The notes below the pieces were generated by a model. That model worked only from the letters and a program-made list of their open reading frames with translations, was not told the origin of the DNA and searched no databases. From Conchocele bisecta (Eukaryota; Mollusca; Bivalvia; Lucinida; Thyasiridae), in the NCBI GenBank assembly GCA_029237695.1, contig CM055267.1:8707043-8771042 (forward strand): DNA of 64,000 bases, given 5' to 3'. Numbering within the stretch: position 1 is the first letter of the stretch; each line of letters begins with the position of its first letter. Shown in pieces: positions 34,230 through 46,318 of the stretch. The translations under genes were made by a program, and so were the position numbers.

Positions 34230-34475
34230 TTAACCCTTAGACCGCTACTCACAACAATTGTTGTCTGCTGTTGCTTTTATATCTTGCATTATTTCTCAAT
34301 AAGAACATGGTTTGACAGCACTTCAGAATCATTTTGAATGGAAATGATTCTGAAGTGCTGTCAAAGCATGTTGTAAATTATTCTAAACTGCTGTCAAAGC
34401 ATGTTTTTGATGATGAAAATGGAAAATAGAAAATAAACAGCAGACGACAAAAAAAGATAGCGGTCTAAGGGTTAA
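34230..34475. mobile_element. Family A MITE, full copy with extra half stem
   Basis: TTAACCCTTAGACCGCTACT to AGCGGTCTAAGGGTTAA. The stem is followed by a second GTAAATTATTCTAAACTG / GCTGTCAAAGCATG half arm, the same fusion as at 42372-42621. Confidence 0.9.
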
Positions 34476-34912
34476 TACTTTTCAGGCTGTAACTGCATGT
34501 GAAAATTGTGTTGCATGACCAGACCATCAAACTTCATAATAGTCATGTTGAAGGATATCCATCATGCTCTCATTATAGCATCATTTTTTTATTTTTTTTT
34601 GTATGTACAATATTATATGTTTATGTTCACTGTGCGGATATGGTTTACTCCTTACAAGGATTAATTAAATGTTGTCATCTGCTGTTTATTTTCTGTTGTC
34701 CTGGCTGAAAACATGTTTTGACAGTGCATAAGAATTGTCTCCAATGGAGACGATTCTCATGCGCTGTCAAAATATATTTTTGCTAAGGAAGAATACAAAA
34801 ATGGAAAAACAGCAGACGACAATTTTTGGTTCCTGCCTTTTATGGGTTAACCGAGTCAGACAGCTTGTGTCATCTGCAGTTGTTTATTTCTACCCGCAAC
34901 CAATTTATGCAA
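34371..34912. repeat. Duplicate of the 30220-31311 block, without its inner insertion
   Basis: Near-identical to 30220-31311 but lacks about 550 bp (30431-30985, T-run plus Tigger-like end). Includes a family A variant at about 34657-34850. Confidence 0.8.
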
Positions 34913-35329
34913 TGTTTAAATCATTTTCTTGTAATCCGTGTTCTGTTATTTGTTGAATGCCTGCTAGCGCTATTCTGGTCGATTTTACTGTTAGCTATAT
35001 AGAATGGTAATTCCACAGTCAGCGGTGCCCATCTTTATGCAGACTAAACGGTTATCACATTTCAAAATGTCGAGATGTGAAACACAAATGTCAGTGAAAT
35101 GTTGCAGGTAACAAGTGGCAGCTGTTGGAAGTAGATCCTGTAAATATTCAGTACTGGTGAAGTAACACGACTTTGAAACTAGATGGCCGCGGCCAGCATC
35201 TCGCCCACCGAGGTATTTGGTGGTCTCAATATGTATGTATCTGGTTAGAGCAATCGGATTGGGGAGATCTTGGGTACTTAAAAACTTTTACGCAGAAAGT
35301 CAATGGGACTTAAACTTGACCTTAAACTT

Positions 35330-35760
35330 CATATACTTATCATCATCCATATTTTCATACCACACTCATGCAGCCTTCATGTCCAAGGTCAAGGTCAAAT
35401 TACTTAGTAACTGCGTTAAAGTTTTCGGGTAGCCATTATCTATGCAATGGATTGACTTCAAACTTCATATACTTCCTTACCATCATCCATATTTTCATTC
35501 CATACCACACCCATGCGGCCTTCATGTCCAAGGTCAAGGTCAAATTACTTAGAAATTTGCATCCGTAAGATTTGTGGGGAAGTTTTCGGGTACCCATTAT
35601 CTCTGCAATGGCAAGTCTGATTGACTTCAAACTTCATACACTTCCTTATCATCATCCATATTTTCATTTCATACCACACCCTTCATGTTCAAGGTCAAGG
35701 TAAAATTACTTACAAATTTGCGTTAGTTTTTTTTTAATATTTGCGTTAAAAGTTCTTATT
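35330..35760 (+). repeat. ~165-bp tandem repeat with AAGGTCAAGGTCAAATTACT
   Basis: Three units share ATCATCCATATTTTCAT-CATACCAC, CAGCCTTCATGTCCAAGGTC and AAGTTTTCGGGTA-CCATTATC. Reverse copy of the family at 51200-51720. Confidence 0.75.
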
Positions 35761-35924
35761 TGTCAATCCAGGCGGTGGCCGGGGGTATACGTGAGCCCCT
35801 AACTTTCTCTAGTTTGACCTTGACCTGGAGGCCACATGGGTGGCCTATTATATAGAATGATAGGTTTGTGAAGATATTGGGTACTTAAAAAAACTTTAAT
35901 GCAGATGTAACAAAAAAACTTCCA

Positions 35925-35984
35925 ACGCCAATTAGGGCCCCGCTGAGAATCGGCGGTGCCCTATAGGTTTCACCCTGTCTGTCC

Positions 35985-36018
<34 letters not shown>

Positions 36019-36019
36019 T
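35925..36019 (+). repeat. (GTCT)n microsatellite at a GGCCCCGCTGAGAATCGGC element end
   Basis: CCTGTCTGTCCGTCTGTCTG... over about 50 bp at 35969-36019, preceded by AATTAGGGCCCCGCTGAG. Confidence 0.7.
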
Positions 36020-36165
36020 TATTTTTTGAAAGTTTTTGTAAGGATTTCTCAAATCACCTATAGTTCCTGTTTGCCTTCAGCTAATATCTTTATATTGCAC
36101 ACTTGCATTACTTAGTAACTATACATCATTCCACATTAATACAATTACCGTCGCTACTGATCGTA

Positions 36166-36694
36166 CGTGCGGGATTGGTGAACGAGACGGCATAAATTAA
36201 CGGTTGGGTTCTTCCTTATAGGAATCACGATTTGCCTGGTTTGGCCCTCTGGTACGTTTTATCTTTGGCTCTTTAGTTACCTGGGAGTTGAATTGGGTTA
36301 TTGTCCATTATAAAAGTAGTAAGATTATTACTGATCCTACTGCTTTTGGGAGGGGCCAAGTGATTCTGGTGTGGCGAGGACCTGGCATCAGATCAGGATT
36401 ATTCTGATTTCCGGGCTGAATATATAGTTTTGTTATTGTAAATATTCAGTTCTGATTTTGGGATTCCCCCCACCCCCCCCCCCCCCATTTGTACATGTAT
36501 ATGTACTTGTACAGGTAATATATGGGATTTAGTACTAAACCCATTGACCCGGCCTTAAATGACCTTGGCTGTTGATAGGCCGTTAAACCCAAACAAACAA
36601 AAACAAACAAACAAAACGTGAGGGATTTAGTACTAAACCCATTGACCTGGCCTTAAATGACATCTGTTTATAGGCCGTTAAACCCAAACACGAC
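36166..36694 (+). mobile_element. SINE plus partial tail duplication
   Basis: GCGGGATTGGTGAACGAGAC, TTTGGCCCTCTGGTACG, GGAGGGGCCAAGTGATTC, a C-run at 36466-36486, and a (CAAA)n tail at 36590-36616. The tail domain GGGATTTAGTACTAAACCC is repeated at 36620-36694. Confidence 0.75.
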
Positions 36695-36698
36695 ACAT

Positions 36699-37225
36699 GC
36701 TTGTTTGTTTATTGGTGTTTAACAGCCTATCAACAGCTAAGGTCATGTCATGCCGGGCAAACGGGTTCGATCCCGTTTTAACCTGTTTTTTTACATCGAG
36801 AAAAATATATTCAGCCCTGAAATTAGAATAACCTGGCCTGGTGCCAGGTACATACCACACCAGTCACTTGGCCCCTTCCACTAAAATATGATTACAAATA
36901 ATCGTAATACTTACATAAGTGGTATAACCAGATTCAACTGTCACATACCAAATGCCAAAGACGTATGTGAGGGCCACATCAGGCCCATAGCCAGACCTGT
37001 TTGAAGGGGGGGTCGTTTCGAAGGCCCAATGGGCCTGATGTATATAGGGGGTCTAAATAAGTGGATCTCGATGCTAAAAAAGTGTACATCGAGGCTGGGC
37101 GGGGGGGTCGTCCGACCGCTCCGACCACCCCTGGCTACGGGCCTGCACATTAAACCAGGTTTCTGGTCGTAATTCCGGTAAGGATGAACCCTGATCGTTA
37201 AATTACCCATCGCATTCTCCCACCT
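36699..37225 (-). mobile_element. SINE, reverse copy, with an inserted GGCCCGTAGCCAGG MITE
   Basis: Reverse SINE from TTGTTTGTTTATTGGTGTTT to the GGTAATTTAACGATC head (seen as GTTAAATTACCCATCGC). It is interrupted at about 36979-37144 by a 166-bp element with GGCCCATAGCCAGACC / CCCTGGCTACGGGCC ends and ACAT next to both borders. Confidence 0.75.
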
Positions 37226-37255
37226 GCCACCCACAAGATGATCTTGTGGTTATCT

Positions 37256-37433
37256 GGGGCCCGTTTCACTAAACTTTGTACGATTAAGATCGTCTGGAAA
37301 TTTAAATTGATGCTCAATAAATGTAAATCCAATAATTGTTTACAAGCAAATATTGGTATTGTGAAATTTACAGACTATCATAATTTTGCACTTACAAATA
37401 TTTTAGTCTACGAAGTTTAGTGAAACGGCCCCC
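37256..37433. mobile_element. Family B MITE, copy 4, centre deleted
   Basis: GGGGCCCGTTTCACTAAACT to GAAGTTTAGTGAAACGGCC; one arm of the central stem is lost. Confidence 0.8.
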
Positions 37434-38080
37434 AGCATCTCACTTATTTCTATTTGCAATGACAGATATGTGCCTCGACTCGTTTCATTAATCGTGTATC
37501 TAATAGAAACTGGTTTCAGTGATCTTGTATAATACACCACTTGCTTTTCAGAATCCACACGATTCCACAGACCAGTCATATAAACAGGCTTCCAAAGTTG
37601 GAAAATCATGAGTAACTTCCTTTAAAAAATTTCCAGAGCATCATCGGAATTTCTTGTTTTAAACTAAGCAAAGTGACGTCCAAATCAACAAAGTCCATCA
37701 ATTCTAGCGGCAATGATGCCCCAACAGTTCAAATGAGTGGTACCAAAATATACTTTTACGAAGAATTAACAAAAATAATCAGATTTTTCAGCAAAAAATT
37801 CTATCCTTAGACTGCAGTGGGTTAGTACAACACTAGTCTTGTTCAGCATCTAATTTTATTCCAAATGAAATACACTGAAACAAACATGGTATAGTAAATT
37901 TGTAACAAGTCTTCACACAATCATTTAACAAGAAGGCGCTTATCTGGGCCGTCGTCCAACAAAAGGCACCTACAGACGTCTTGCACCAACATAAAGCCCG
38001 ATACCGAGTCGGTGATCATTTTGGAGCGGGAAATGGAGAGATTCTCGCATATATTTACCTCTTTCAACACTACAGACCTC
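37434..38080. other. Unassigned non-coding DNA
   Basis: No recognised gene or repeat; AT-rich with short frames only. Confidence 0.35.
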
Positions 38081-38325
38081 TATCATAATGTTTGCAAACA
38101 GTGTAGATCCAGATGAGCCGGCTCGTAATGAGCTGTCTCGTCAGGGTCTGCACAATTGCAGGTATTTTCTTATATCCAAAAACAATGCCCCTTCTGATAA
38201 ATGGAATAGTCTCAAAAATCTCATGAAAATATTAATAATATATCTCTCACTAAATTTTGTCAAAATGAATGAAATCTAATATTATTTTCTCTCGCTTCAA
38301 ATTGTCGGCAAAAATGCCTGCTGAA

Positions 38326-38500
38326 TGCGAGCCAGTGTAGATGAGCCAGTGTAGATAGCCAGTGTAGGGTTAGGGTTAGGGAGCCAGTGTAGATAGCCAG
38401 TGTAGATAGCCAGTGTAGGGTTAGGGTTAGCCAGGAGCCAGTGTAGATAGGGAGCCAGTGTAGATAGCCAGTGTAGATGAGCCAGTGTAGATGACACTGT
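38326..38500. repeat. GAGCCAGTGTAGATA minisatellite with telomere-like GGGTTA
   Basis: Eight to ten degenerate copies of AGCCAGTGTAGAT; two carry GTGTAGGGTTAGGGTTAG, i.e. short TTAGGG runs (near 38365-38380 and 38415-38430). Confidence 0.8.
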
Positions 38501-38579
38501 CAGGATGCAGTTACCATGACATTGTACAGTACCTTTTGTCAGCCGGCCGCCCATCCCAACAACATTTAGTAATAAATAA

Positions 38580-39775
38580 AGAACGAGTCTATGACGCATA
38601 ACCACACTTGCTCCATAACTAAGTCTGCTACATTACCTACAAACCAACGACACACAGCTGCGACGCTCTTCAAAAACCAAAGCTTAAAGCAGTTTCGAAG
38701 AGTAGATATTGTGCAGTCATTGCAACATTCTCATGCGCTGTCGACACAAGTTATCAAGAAAAGACATAAAATAATGCCGGTAGTTGACGAGTTAAATGTT
38801 GCTATGGGTTTAAAAAATTGACAGTGCAATAAAACTTGTTACCTCTAAAAAGAGACACGCTGGGTAAATGCTAGTCTATTCGAGCGGGTCGGACATGCAT
38901 GGAGCAAGTGTGGTACTACGCAGGGACACGCGGAAATAAATTACAAATCAAGCGATCATTATATATAGCTAGTGAGCAACATTGCTGTTACTGCATAATG
39001 CAGATGCCTACTCGAAGCCAGGGGACAGGGTGTTATTCCATGTGCAGTGTGCAGGCTATATCCCTCAACCAGAACCTGCCATACCAACATATATCCCTCA
39101 CCTTCAGCTTACCTTGTACCTGTATGTGGTGGCAGGAATGTTTATGGGTTTTGTGACCAGTGCAGATCCAGATCAGCCTGTGCATCCTACAGGCTGATCA
39201 CATATGCACAGTTCGCCATTTCTTCAATGCTTCCGAAAAGCAATACATACCATTGTCCGGCTACAGGAGTGTGTTATTTGATGGAGCTGCACTGTTCGCA
39301 AATCCATTACACCAGTCGGAGCCACATACCACTCGGCCAATATATGCCACCGGCAACTACATACCATGTCACTGACTAGGTATATGTGTTACATGCGACT
39401 GCCTTCAGGTGAACATTCCAAACAATGCTTCAGTAACTGGTTGTAGCATCTAATGGTTGATTTGGTTGTAGCATATATTTAAAATTTCACGTGGGATAGC
39501 GATTCATGTAGCAAAATTCCCAAACATTATTTATCTTACTTCATGAAGCTGTATGAGAACACTTACAATGGTGAGACATTGAAATGGGTGGTCTCTGCAG
39601 AAATAAGAATTAGAGTACAAATTTGGTGCTACCTGGTGCCCCTTACCACACACAAAAGGTAACAAAGACTCATAGTTTCGCCTTTTATGAGATGCACAAA
39701 TTACCAGTGTTGTGCCCAGTGTTGTGCCCACGACTCGGAAGAGAACAATTTTGAGTTGTTGGGCCCCTTTCCCAG
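38580..39775. other. Mostly unassigned; family G-like fragment at 39130-39315
   Basis: No gene recognised. 39150-39315 (CCAGTGCAGATCCAGATCAG, GTTCGCCATTTC, GGCTACAGGAGTGTG) resembles the MITE at 44999-45213. Confidence 0.4.
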
Positions 39776-39932
39776 TAACCCTTAGATTGCTGAGCACGAA
39801 ACTTGTCATTTGCAGTTGCTTTATATTTTGCCTTCTTTCTCGATAAAAACATGGTTTGACAGCACTTTAGAATCATTTTCAATGGAAATGATTCTAAAAT
39901 GCTGTCAAATCATGTTTTTGATGAGAAAAGCA
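39776..39932. mobile_element. Family A MITE, right end decayed
   Basis: GTAACCCTTAGATTGCTGAG left end and a perfect AATCATTTTCAATGG-AAATGATT stem; right end is lost after TTGATGAGAAAAG. Confidence 0.75.
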
Positions 39933-40392
39933 ATTTTTATAGTTTTGAGGACATCGCTATTTTGGGTTGGAAAAATATCCCATAAACATACTCTAGTGCG
40001 GCACAACACTGGTTACTGCGGACTGGGGAGGCTGACTGACGCGATGACTAGCGGTGGATGTGGCTGTAGGCAAGGTAAGATAGACATACACTGCACATGG
40101 AACAACTAGCCGGAGTCCCCTGGCTAGACGGACTGGTAGCAGTGATACAGGCATACACATACGGCTCTACGCCGGGGATATGGGAATGATTTATAGTCGT
40201 ACAGCACAGGCTACAATCGTATATAGTATATTACATCTGCCAGTACATGCTATAATCTAACTGGCCCCTCAGTCGTGTATAACTAGAATGTGAATAAATG
40301 GGACAATGGATGCCTCGAAAACAGTTTGAACTACATTTGTAACTATAACTATTAAGTGAACAGTTCGAAAGTGTTGTCTACTGGTCTAACAC

Positions 40393-40602
40393 TTAACCCT
40401 TAGAATTCGGAACACACACATTCCCGTCTGCTGTGTTTCACATTTAGTGTTTTTGCTCCATAAAAACATGGTTTAGCAGCACTTTAGAATCATTGCCATT
40501 TCCATTGTAAATGATTCTAAAGTGCGTGCTGCCAAATTATAAAATGGAATATAAAAAATAATCAGCAGACGGCAACATTTGATTCAGCATTGTAAAGGTT
40601 AA
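40393..40602. mobile_element. Family A MITE, full copy
   Basis: TTAACCCTTAGAATTCGGAA to AGCATTGTAAAGGTTAA; stem AGCACTTTAGAATCATTG. Confidence 0.85.
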
Positions 40603-41448
40603 TTCCATGTTGTGGTCAGCATCTACATAACACGTTCCTGTGCGAACATGGTGGTATGGTACTGCAGTCCTGTACGTGGGGGATTCACAAAGTCTTGTAG
40701 AAATACGAATATTTAATTAGGTGATTCGGTCTCATTTGCATATTTATTACACCAGGTATTATGTTGTATGCGTCGTGGTATTAATTACATTCTCGGAGCA
40801 CTAGTAACTAGACATTATGTTTGTAAAACATGGATATGCCCCCCCCCCCCCCCCCCCGTGGCGTACTGGAGTCCAACTAGATATTGTGTGTAAAAAAGAA
40901 AACTTTAAATTTAGACAAATTTCAAAGTCCTTTCAGAAAGTCTTGCAAACTGTTGACCTAAGAAACTGTGTTTCAGCACCATTTTGAAGGTCATAAAGGT
41001 CAATGTCATGCCATTGGTGGTGTAATTGCATCACACATATTCAGATGAATGAACTGTCCAAATAGTAAAGCAATCCTCCAAGTAATATTAAAGATGGCAA
41101 AGGTCAAGGCTGTGTTAATGGTGGCGCGACTGTGTGAGAAATATTCAGGTGATTTAAGTAACCAAGTATCAAAGCAATCATTCGCGTAATATTGAAGAAA
41201 CTCTTGGAATTTCATTAGAATCGAGTCCTCCTGTCCTGAGGACTCAATTCTAATGAAATTTCAAGACATATTTACAGAGAAATAAAACATATACTCCTAA
41301 TTCGTTTGGCGGATATTTTCGCCGCTAGCATGCAAAGAGTTAATAACTAGAAATATAAAATAGAATAAATTTGTTCACAATAACTGTGTACCGTGTCCAG
41401 TACAACGAAGTTACTTTTTGAATCTCCCGCGTACAGCTAGGCAGTTAC
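40603..41448. other. Unassigned, with C-run and a 58-nt hairpin
   Basis: A (C)17 run at about 40841-40857. AAGGTCAATG/CAAAGGTCAAGG-type degenerate tandem units at 40980-41200. A strong hairpin lies at 41206-41266 (GGAATTTCATTAGAATCGAG against its inverse). No gene. Confidence 0.45.
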
Positions 41449-41812
41449 AAGGTGTATGATCACATGGTACTAACAACAACAACAAAGTATGTATTCTTTT
41501 ATAGTGTCCTTATTACGTAACGGATTTTTGATGAAATATGGCGCATCAAACGCGTCTTGTCAAGCTGGATTTGGTGGTCTCGCCCAAACTTCTGTCGTTT
41601 TTGCGAAGAATCGATTTCCGTGTCTCTGACACGGAAATCGATTCTTTGCAAAAACGACATAAGTCTGTGCCAAACTCCATAGACCACCAAATGCAGCTCA
41701 TGAAGACGCGTTTGCTGCGCCTTATTTCATCAAAATCCGTTGCATATTAAGGAAACTATCAAATAATACTTACTTTGGAGTGGGCGACGTTGTTGTTGTT
41801 GATCATGTACCT
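41449..41812. mobile_element. Foldback element, family E, second copy
   Basis: AAGGTGTATGATCACATGG to GATCATGTACCTT; inner ATCGATTTCCGTGTCTCTGA / CACGGAAATCGATTC hairpin is nearly perfect over the whole element. Confidence 0.88.
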
Positions 41813-42371
41813 TGAGTTACACATGGACAAAAATACTCGACCTCGACTACAGCCGAGGTGCAATAATCTAACCGAGTGGACACGGTGAATCCGGTTTCAA
41901 ATGAAATTTAGCTGACAATAATGTTGAGCAAAAACAAAGCCAGGGTATCAGTCATGCATATCCACAGAAACTTGGCACACAAGCTGGTGAACATCCACAG
42001 TAGGTCGCGTTTGTTCAACTGGAAACTATATTATGCAGAGCAAACTGTGCAACATGTACTTTCAATATGTGTCTGCAGAACTGATCACAGTACACTGTCG
42101 ACTGCAGTAGACATTGTACAGTTGTATACGGACCTCAGACATGAATTCCTATATTGCAGCGTACATGCACCGATATACCCACTTGTGATTGTGCTCATGA
42201 AATGGGTATAATGGCTATGTGCCTGTCACACTTATGTTCAACAGCATCAATTCATCAAACACATAGCACAACATAAGTTGTAACTGTTGTAAGCACTTCA
42301 TAGCCTTGCATAAAGCCAGCAGATGACACGACATAAATGTATGTGCCATGAAATATCAGTAACACATTCCC
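41813..42371. other. Unassigned DNA with a 96-codon open frame
   Basis: An open frame at 41921-42211 has no recognisable motif, no splice context and no neighbouring exon; probably chance. Confidence 0.3.
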
Positions 42372-42621
42372 TTAACCCTTAGATCGCTACTCACAACAAT
42401 TGTCGTCTGCTGTTGCTTTTATATCTTGCATTATTTCTCAATAAGAACATAGTTTGACAGCACTTCAGAATCATTTCCAATGGAAATGATTCTGAAGTGC
42501 TGTCAAAGCATGTTGTAAATTATTCTAAACTGCTGTCAAAGCATGTTTTTGATGATAAAAATGGAAAATAGAAAATAAACAGCAGACGACAAAAAAAATA
42601 AGATAGCGGTCTAAGGGTTAA
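42372..42621. mobile_element. Family A MITE, full copy with extra half stem
   Basis: TTAACCCTTAGATCGCTACT to AGCGGTCTAAGGGTTAA; near-identical to the 34230 copy. Confidence 0.9.
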
Positions 42622-42633
42622 TTATAAAGCACA

Positions 42634-42792
42634 TTAACACTCACAGCACTGAATACAATTGTGTCTTCTGCTGCTTATTATTTTCAGTTTTTCTTGATCA
42701 AAATATAGCCAAAGGATGTTTTTACTAAGAAATATGACAAATTTAAATAAACAGCAGACACTAATTTTTAGTTGCCGCTATTTAAGGGTCAA
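42634..42792. mobile_element. Family A-like MITE, diverged
   Basis: TTAACACTCACAGCACTG to TTTAAGGGTCAA with the inner TCTTCTGCTGCTTATT / AATAAACAGCAGACA pair. Confidence 0.65.
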
Positions 42793-43630
42793 CACAACAT
42801 GTGGTTTTATTCTGTGGCTCACAGATTCAAAAATAAGCAACATGAAAGTTGTTTCTGACAGTATTATCATGAACATTTATAATGTAATATACGACGTGTG
42901 AGGAAGCTGGCCTGAGTTTGGTTGTTGAAGTGTTTATCCACGACGAATACCCATGTGCCCATTAAACAGTACAATGTTGACTAGGCCTACAAAAGTACAA
43001 AAAGGTGATAAATATTGGTTCATTATAGCAAGTTGTGGTCCCCAGAAATTTCATTTGAAATCTGTATACCCTTGGCACTATTTATGGTGATAAAACGTGA
43101 CAACAGCTATGTATGTATGTATGGCCAGTTTGGTTCACGGCCACATAACTGCCTTCTCTACAATATAGGAACACCTCCCATCCATTGCGTCATCAAATGC
43201 TAATGTCAGCCGGTCTTACTGAATGTAAAACCTTTATAAAACCTGGACTGACCCTCGTTAGCACTCTCGGATCACACGGAGCAGTGGTTGAACAATCAGT
43301 AAGGTCTAGGAACATAGTGTAATCTACAAGTCGGCGATGGTAAAAACGCACGGCTATTCAAGTGCCGTTGTCTGCAATGCATTGGGTGTGCGAGTAATTT
43401 CACAACAATTAATGATCGAGACTTCAGATAATGGGCCACATCACACATGCGATAATTGCCAAACATGTTTTTAGAATATTTAGTCATATTCTGCAAATAG
43501 AATTTTGTGAAATGCAACGCTGAAATTCATTATTTTCTTCAATTTTCTGTTATCCAATTTGAAATGTTACGAAATAAATATTGATAAAAATCACTACAGG
43601 TCATGCACAATTTATTCAAGCTAGTCTTGA
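42793..43630. other. Unassigned non-coding DNA
   Basis: No recognised gene or repeat apart from a (GTAT)n trace at 43109-43122. Confidence 0.35.
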
Positions 43631-43781
43631 TTAACTCTTACTACGCTGAATTATATGTTGTCGTCTGCTGAAAATGTTTTATTTTCAATATTTCTCGACA
43701 AAAACCTGGTTTTGTTAAGAATTAAAGCAAAAATGAAAAACAGCAGACGGCAATTTCCGTCAACAGCGTAGGAAGGATTAA
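43631..43781. mobile_element. Family A MITE, short variant
   Basis: TTAACTCTTACTACGCTGAA to AGCGTAGGAAGGATTAA, inner GTCGTCTGCTG / CAGCAGACGGC; central stem reduced. Confidence 0.75.
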
Positions 43782-43902
43782 CATCAACATACACATTATT
43801 TAATACAGTATAAGTGGCACATATTTGCTGTGTGTACAGTTGATTTCATATACTATCCGTGCGTTTCTAACATCGGTCACTGTATATACATGTGCTTTTA
43901 TC

Positions 43903-44105
43903 TTAACCCTTAGAATGCTGGGAACTAAAATTGTTGTCTTGTATTTTGCATTTTTATCAATAAATACAGGATTTGACACCACTTTAGAATCATTTCCATT
44001 TGAAATGATTCTAAAGTGCTGTCAAAGCATACTTTTTATAAGAATGATGAAAAATAAAAAATAATCAGCAGACGTCAAAATTTAATTCAGCAGTGTAAGG
44101 GTTAA
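43903..44105. mobile_element. Family A MITE, full copy
   Basis: TTAACCCTTAGAATGCTGGG to AGCAGTGTAAGGGTTAA; stem ACTTTAGAATCATTTCC / GAAATGATTCTAAAGT. Confidence 0.88.
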
Positions 44106-44365
44106 AGCAAACAATCCACCTATGACGGTGGTTATATAGGTAATGTATGCAGTAAGCAAGTGGGTGGATGAGGCATGGAGTGGTTTGGGTCCTGTACCAT
44201 CCTGTACACCCCTCGCCCCACCCGGCCGACGTGGCACGTCTACCGCCCAGAGTCGGATCTCTATTTGTATGCCACAACAGAATCGGGTCTAATACCTTTG
44301 AGAGACAAGAGTAGCCCCAGATCTGCTTGCTCATCTCAGATATTTGAGGCTCTACATGGTTGGTT

Positions 44366-44560
44366 TAACCATTTCAACCCTCCAGATTAGAAACCAACAT
44401 TTGCAAACACTGTAGATCCTCATGTCGAGCCATCTTATCGGGATCTGCAGTGTTTGTCAGTATTTTTCTCGTCTTTTAAAAATACACTTTATGTGATTAA
44501 TGGAATAGTCATAAATAAACATGGAGCCATCAGCGTCTGATATTTACGAGTGAAAGAGTT
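44366..44560. mobile_element. Family J MITE, decayed
   Basis: TTAACCATTTCAACCC left end, CACTGTAGATCCTCATGTCG / TTATCGGGATCTGCAGTG centre, AGTGAAAGAGTTTTTT right end. Confidence 0.6.
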
Positions 44561-44998
44561 TTTTGAGTGGAACATTGTGGATATTGACGGACGAAGGTTG
44601 TGGGTTGTGTAGGTTGTGCACGATGGTACACGATGGTACACGACACAGGCAATAAGTAAATGTATATGCAGGGCACACAAGCACAGTATGCAGAGGTGAA
44701 GGTCATGAGATGTGCGGCGAGTCATTAGTCATATATAGAATATTTCAATGCATGGATTGAGTATTGTTGCCAATAAGAGATGGCACTACATGCTGAACTG
44801 CATGGTTACCTAGCAAACCGCCACGACAACAAGGAGCTATTGAGTTGGCCACCAGACAACCAAGGTCAATACACAATCAGGATCTGCCCTGATCACGAGT
44901 CAGGGAAATATTCCTCAGTCAGAAACTAAGATTGCCATCACACTGCTCAAGTGTTACTGGTCAGTTCACTGGTCAAAAACTCAATATGGCCCTATATG
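44561..44998. other. Unassigned non-coding DNA
   Basis: Only a short GATGGTACAC duplication (44621-44642) is noted. Confidence 0.35.
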
Positions 44999-45213
44999 TG
45001 GCTGTGACTGGATAAATGGGGCTTATGCGACCAAATCAGCCTGCCTATCTTCGCAGTCTGATCAGGGCCTGCATAGTTCGCCATTCCATCAGTCCTGGTA
45101 CATGTATGCTTCTCACAAGTAACATAGATTGTTATCAGGCTACAGGAGTGTGCTGTTTGAGGACGTAACACTGATCACAAATCCCATAAAGACAGTGTCT
45201 CCAGTGACAGCAG
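44999..45213. mobile_element. Family G MITE, second copy
   Basis: TGTGGCTGTGACTGGATAAA to CAGTGTCTCCAGTGACAGCA with GTTCGCCATTCCATCAG and CAGGCTACAGGAGTGTG inside. Confidence 0.7.
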
Positions 45214-45598
45214 CAAGTGACGGCGGGTGGCAGTGCGAGGGTGGATGAGGATGGTGGGGAATGATTCAGCATGCACATGATATGGAATGCCTCACACCAA
45301 AGCAAAACGAGCAGGTCCGATTACATGATCATACAAGTGAAGCTTGGTCAAAACACAGCAATACAGCGGGCCGCTGGCACACGCTGGTACAACCAAGTTG
45401 ACACGGGCTATTCTCAACATTTGACTGGTTACTCAGTCTTATTTTTGATTTGATAAAATAATTTGATAATATACCGGTACACCATATTATTAATACATAA
45501 AATGGCCTTTCGCTGTGTAACAACACATTGAATTGAAATCATAATACACTCACAATATGCAAATGTCACCGCTACATTCTTGATGATTTAATATATTA
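45214..45598. other. Unassigned non-coding DNA
   Basis: No recognised gene or repeat. Confidence 0.35.
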
Positions 45599-45750
45599 TT
45601 AACCCTTACTATGCTGAATTAAATGTTGCCGTCTGCTGCTGCACAGGAGACGATTCTCATGTGCTGTCAAATCAGGTTTTTTGTTAAGAATTAAGGCAAA
45701 AATGAAAAACACCAGACGACAATTTCCGTCTCCAGTGTAGTGAGGGTTAA
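45599..45750. mobile_element. Family A MITE, short variant
   Basis: TTAACCCTTACTATGCTGAA to CAGTGTAGTGAGGGTTAA. Confidence 0.8.
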
Positions 45751-46318
45751 ACGTGTTGTCATAGCCTCATTTTTATGAAAACACTAAACTTGTTTAACAA
45801 ATATCACATTAAATCATCACTCATGTAAGATCCTCGATAGTTTTGTGGAGTGGAGAAGCTGTCACATGGTCTATGTGCGAGCCAGTCGGGTGTAACTTGG
45901 CCATCACCAGTCGCCTGCCAGCGCCCACAATAATCGTGTCAACATTGGTACAGTTTGTTACATAACAAAGTTAAACGATGCAGATATAGAAAACATTCCG
46001 AGAAAACTGGACCCATATTCAGTAACAATATTGCCACATTTCATTCAACAAGAGGCACACGGTAGGGCCGCCCCGTCACAGTCTCCCCTGCCCACATGCA
46101 GCCACCACCGACAGTTCTGGCATCAGCACGGTATCAAAATAACCCTAATATTGGCACACTTTGGTTTTGGTAGCTCACGGTAAAATAGTGTTTTCCCAAA
46201 ACAAATTGCATTCAACTGTATCATTATTGTGCTAAATTAGGTGAGTTACTCTTGGCAAAACATATATTTACATCTCCAACCAAATAACTTGTGTCTGAAT
46301 ATTTAGGGTGTATTTGTA
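45751..46318. other. Unassigned non-coding DNA
   Basis: No recognised gene or repeat. Confidence 0.35.

Noticed and set aside
36760..36800. tRNA-like B box (GGTTCGATCCC) considered as a tRNA gene
   Set aside because: No cloverleaf can be drawn around it; it is part of the dispersed SINE tail domain seen at several sites.
40841..40857. C- and G-homopolymer runs (here, and near 36470, 51807, 56370) as regulatory G4 sites
   Set aside because: Simple homopolymers at ends of repeats; likely slippage or assembly-sensitive, with no further support.
41921..42211. 96-codon plus-strand open frame as a possible small gene
   Set aside because: No motif, no splice-linked neighbours and ordinary intergenic composition; length is compatible with chance.
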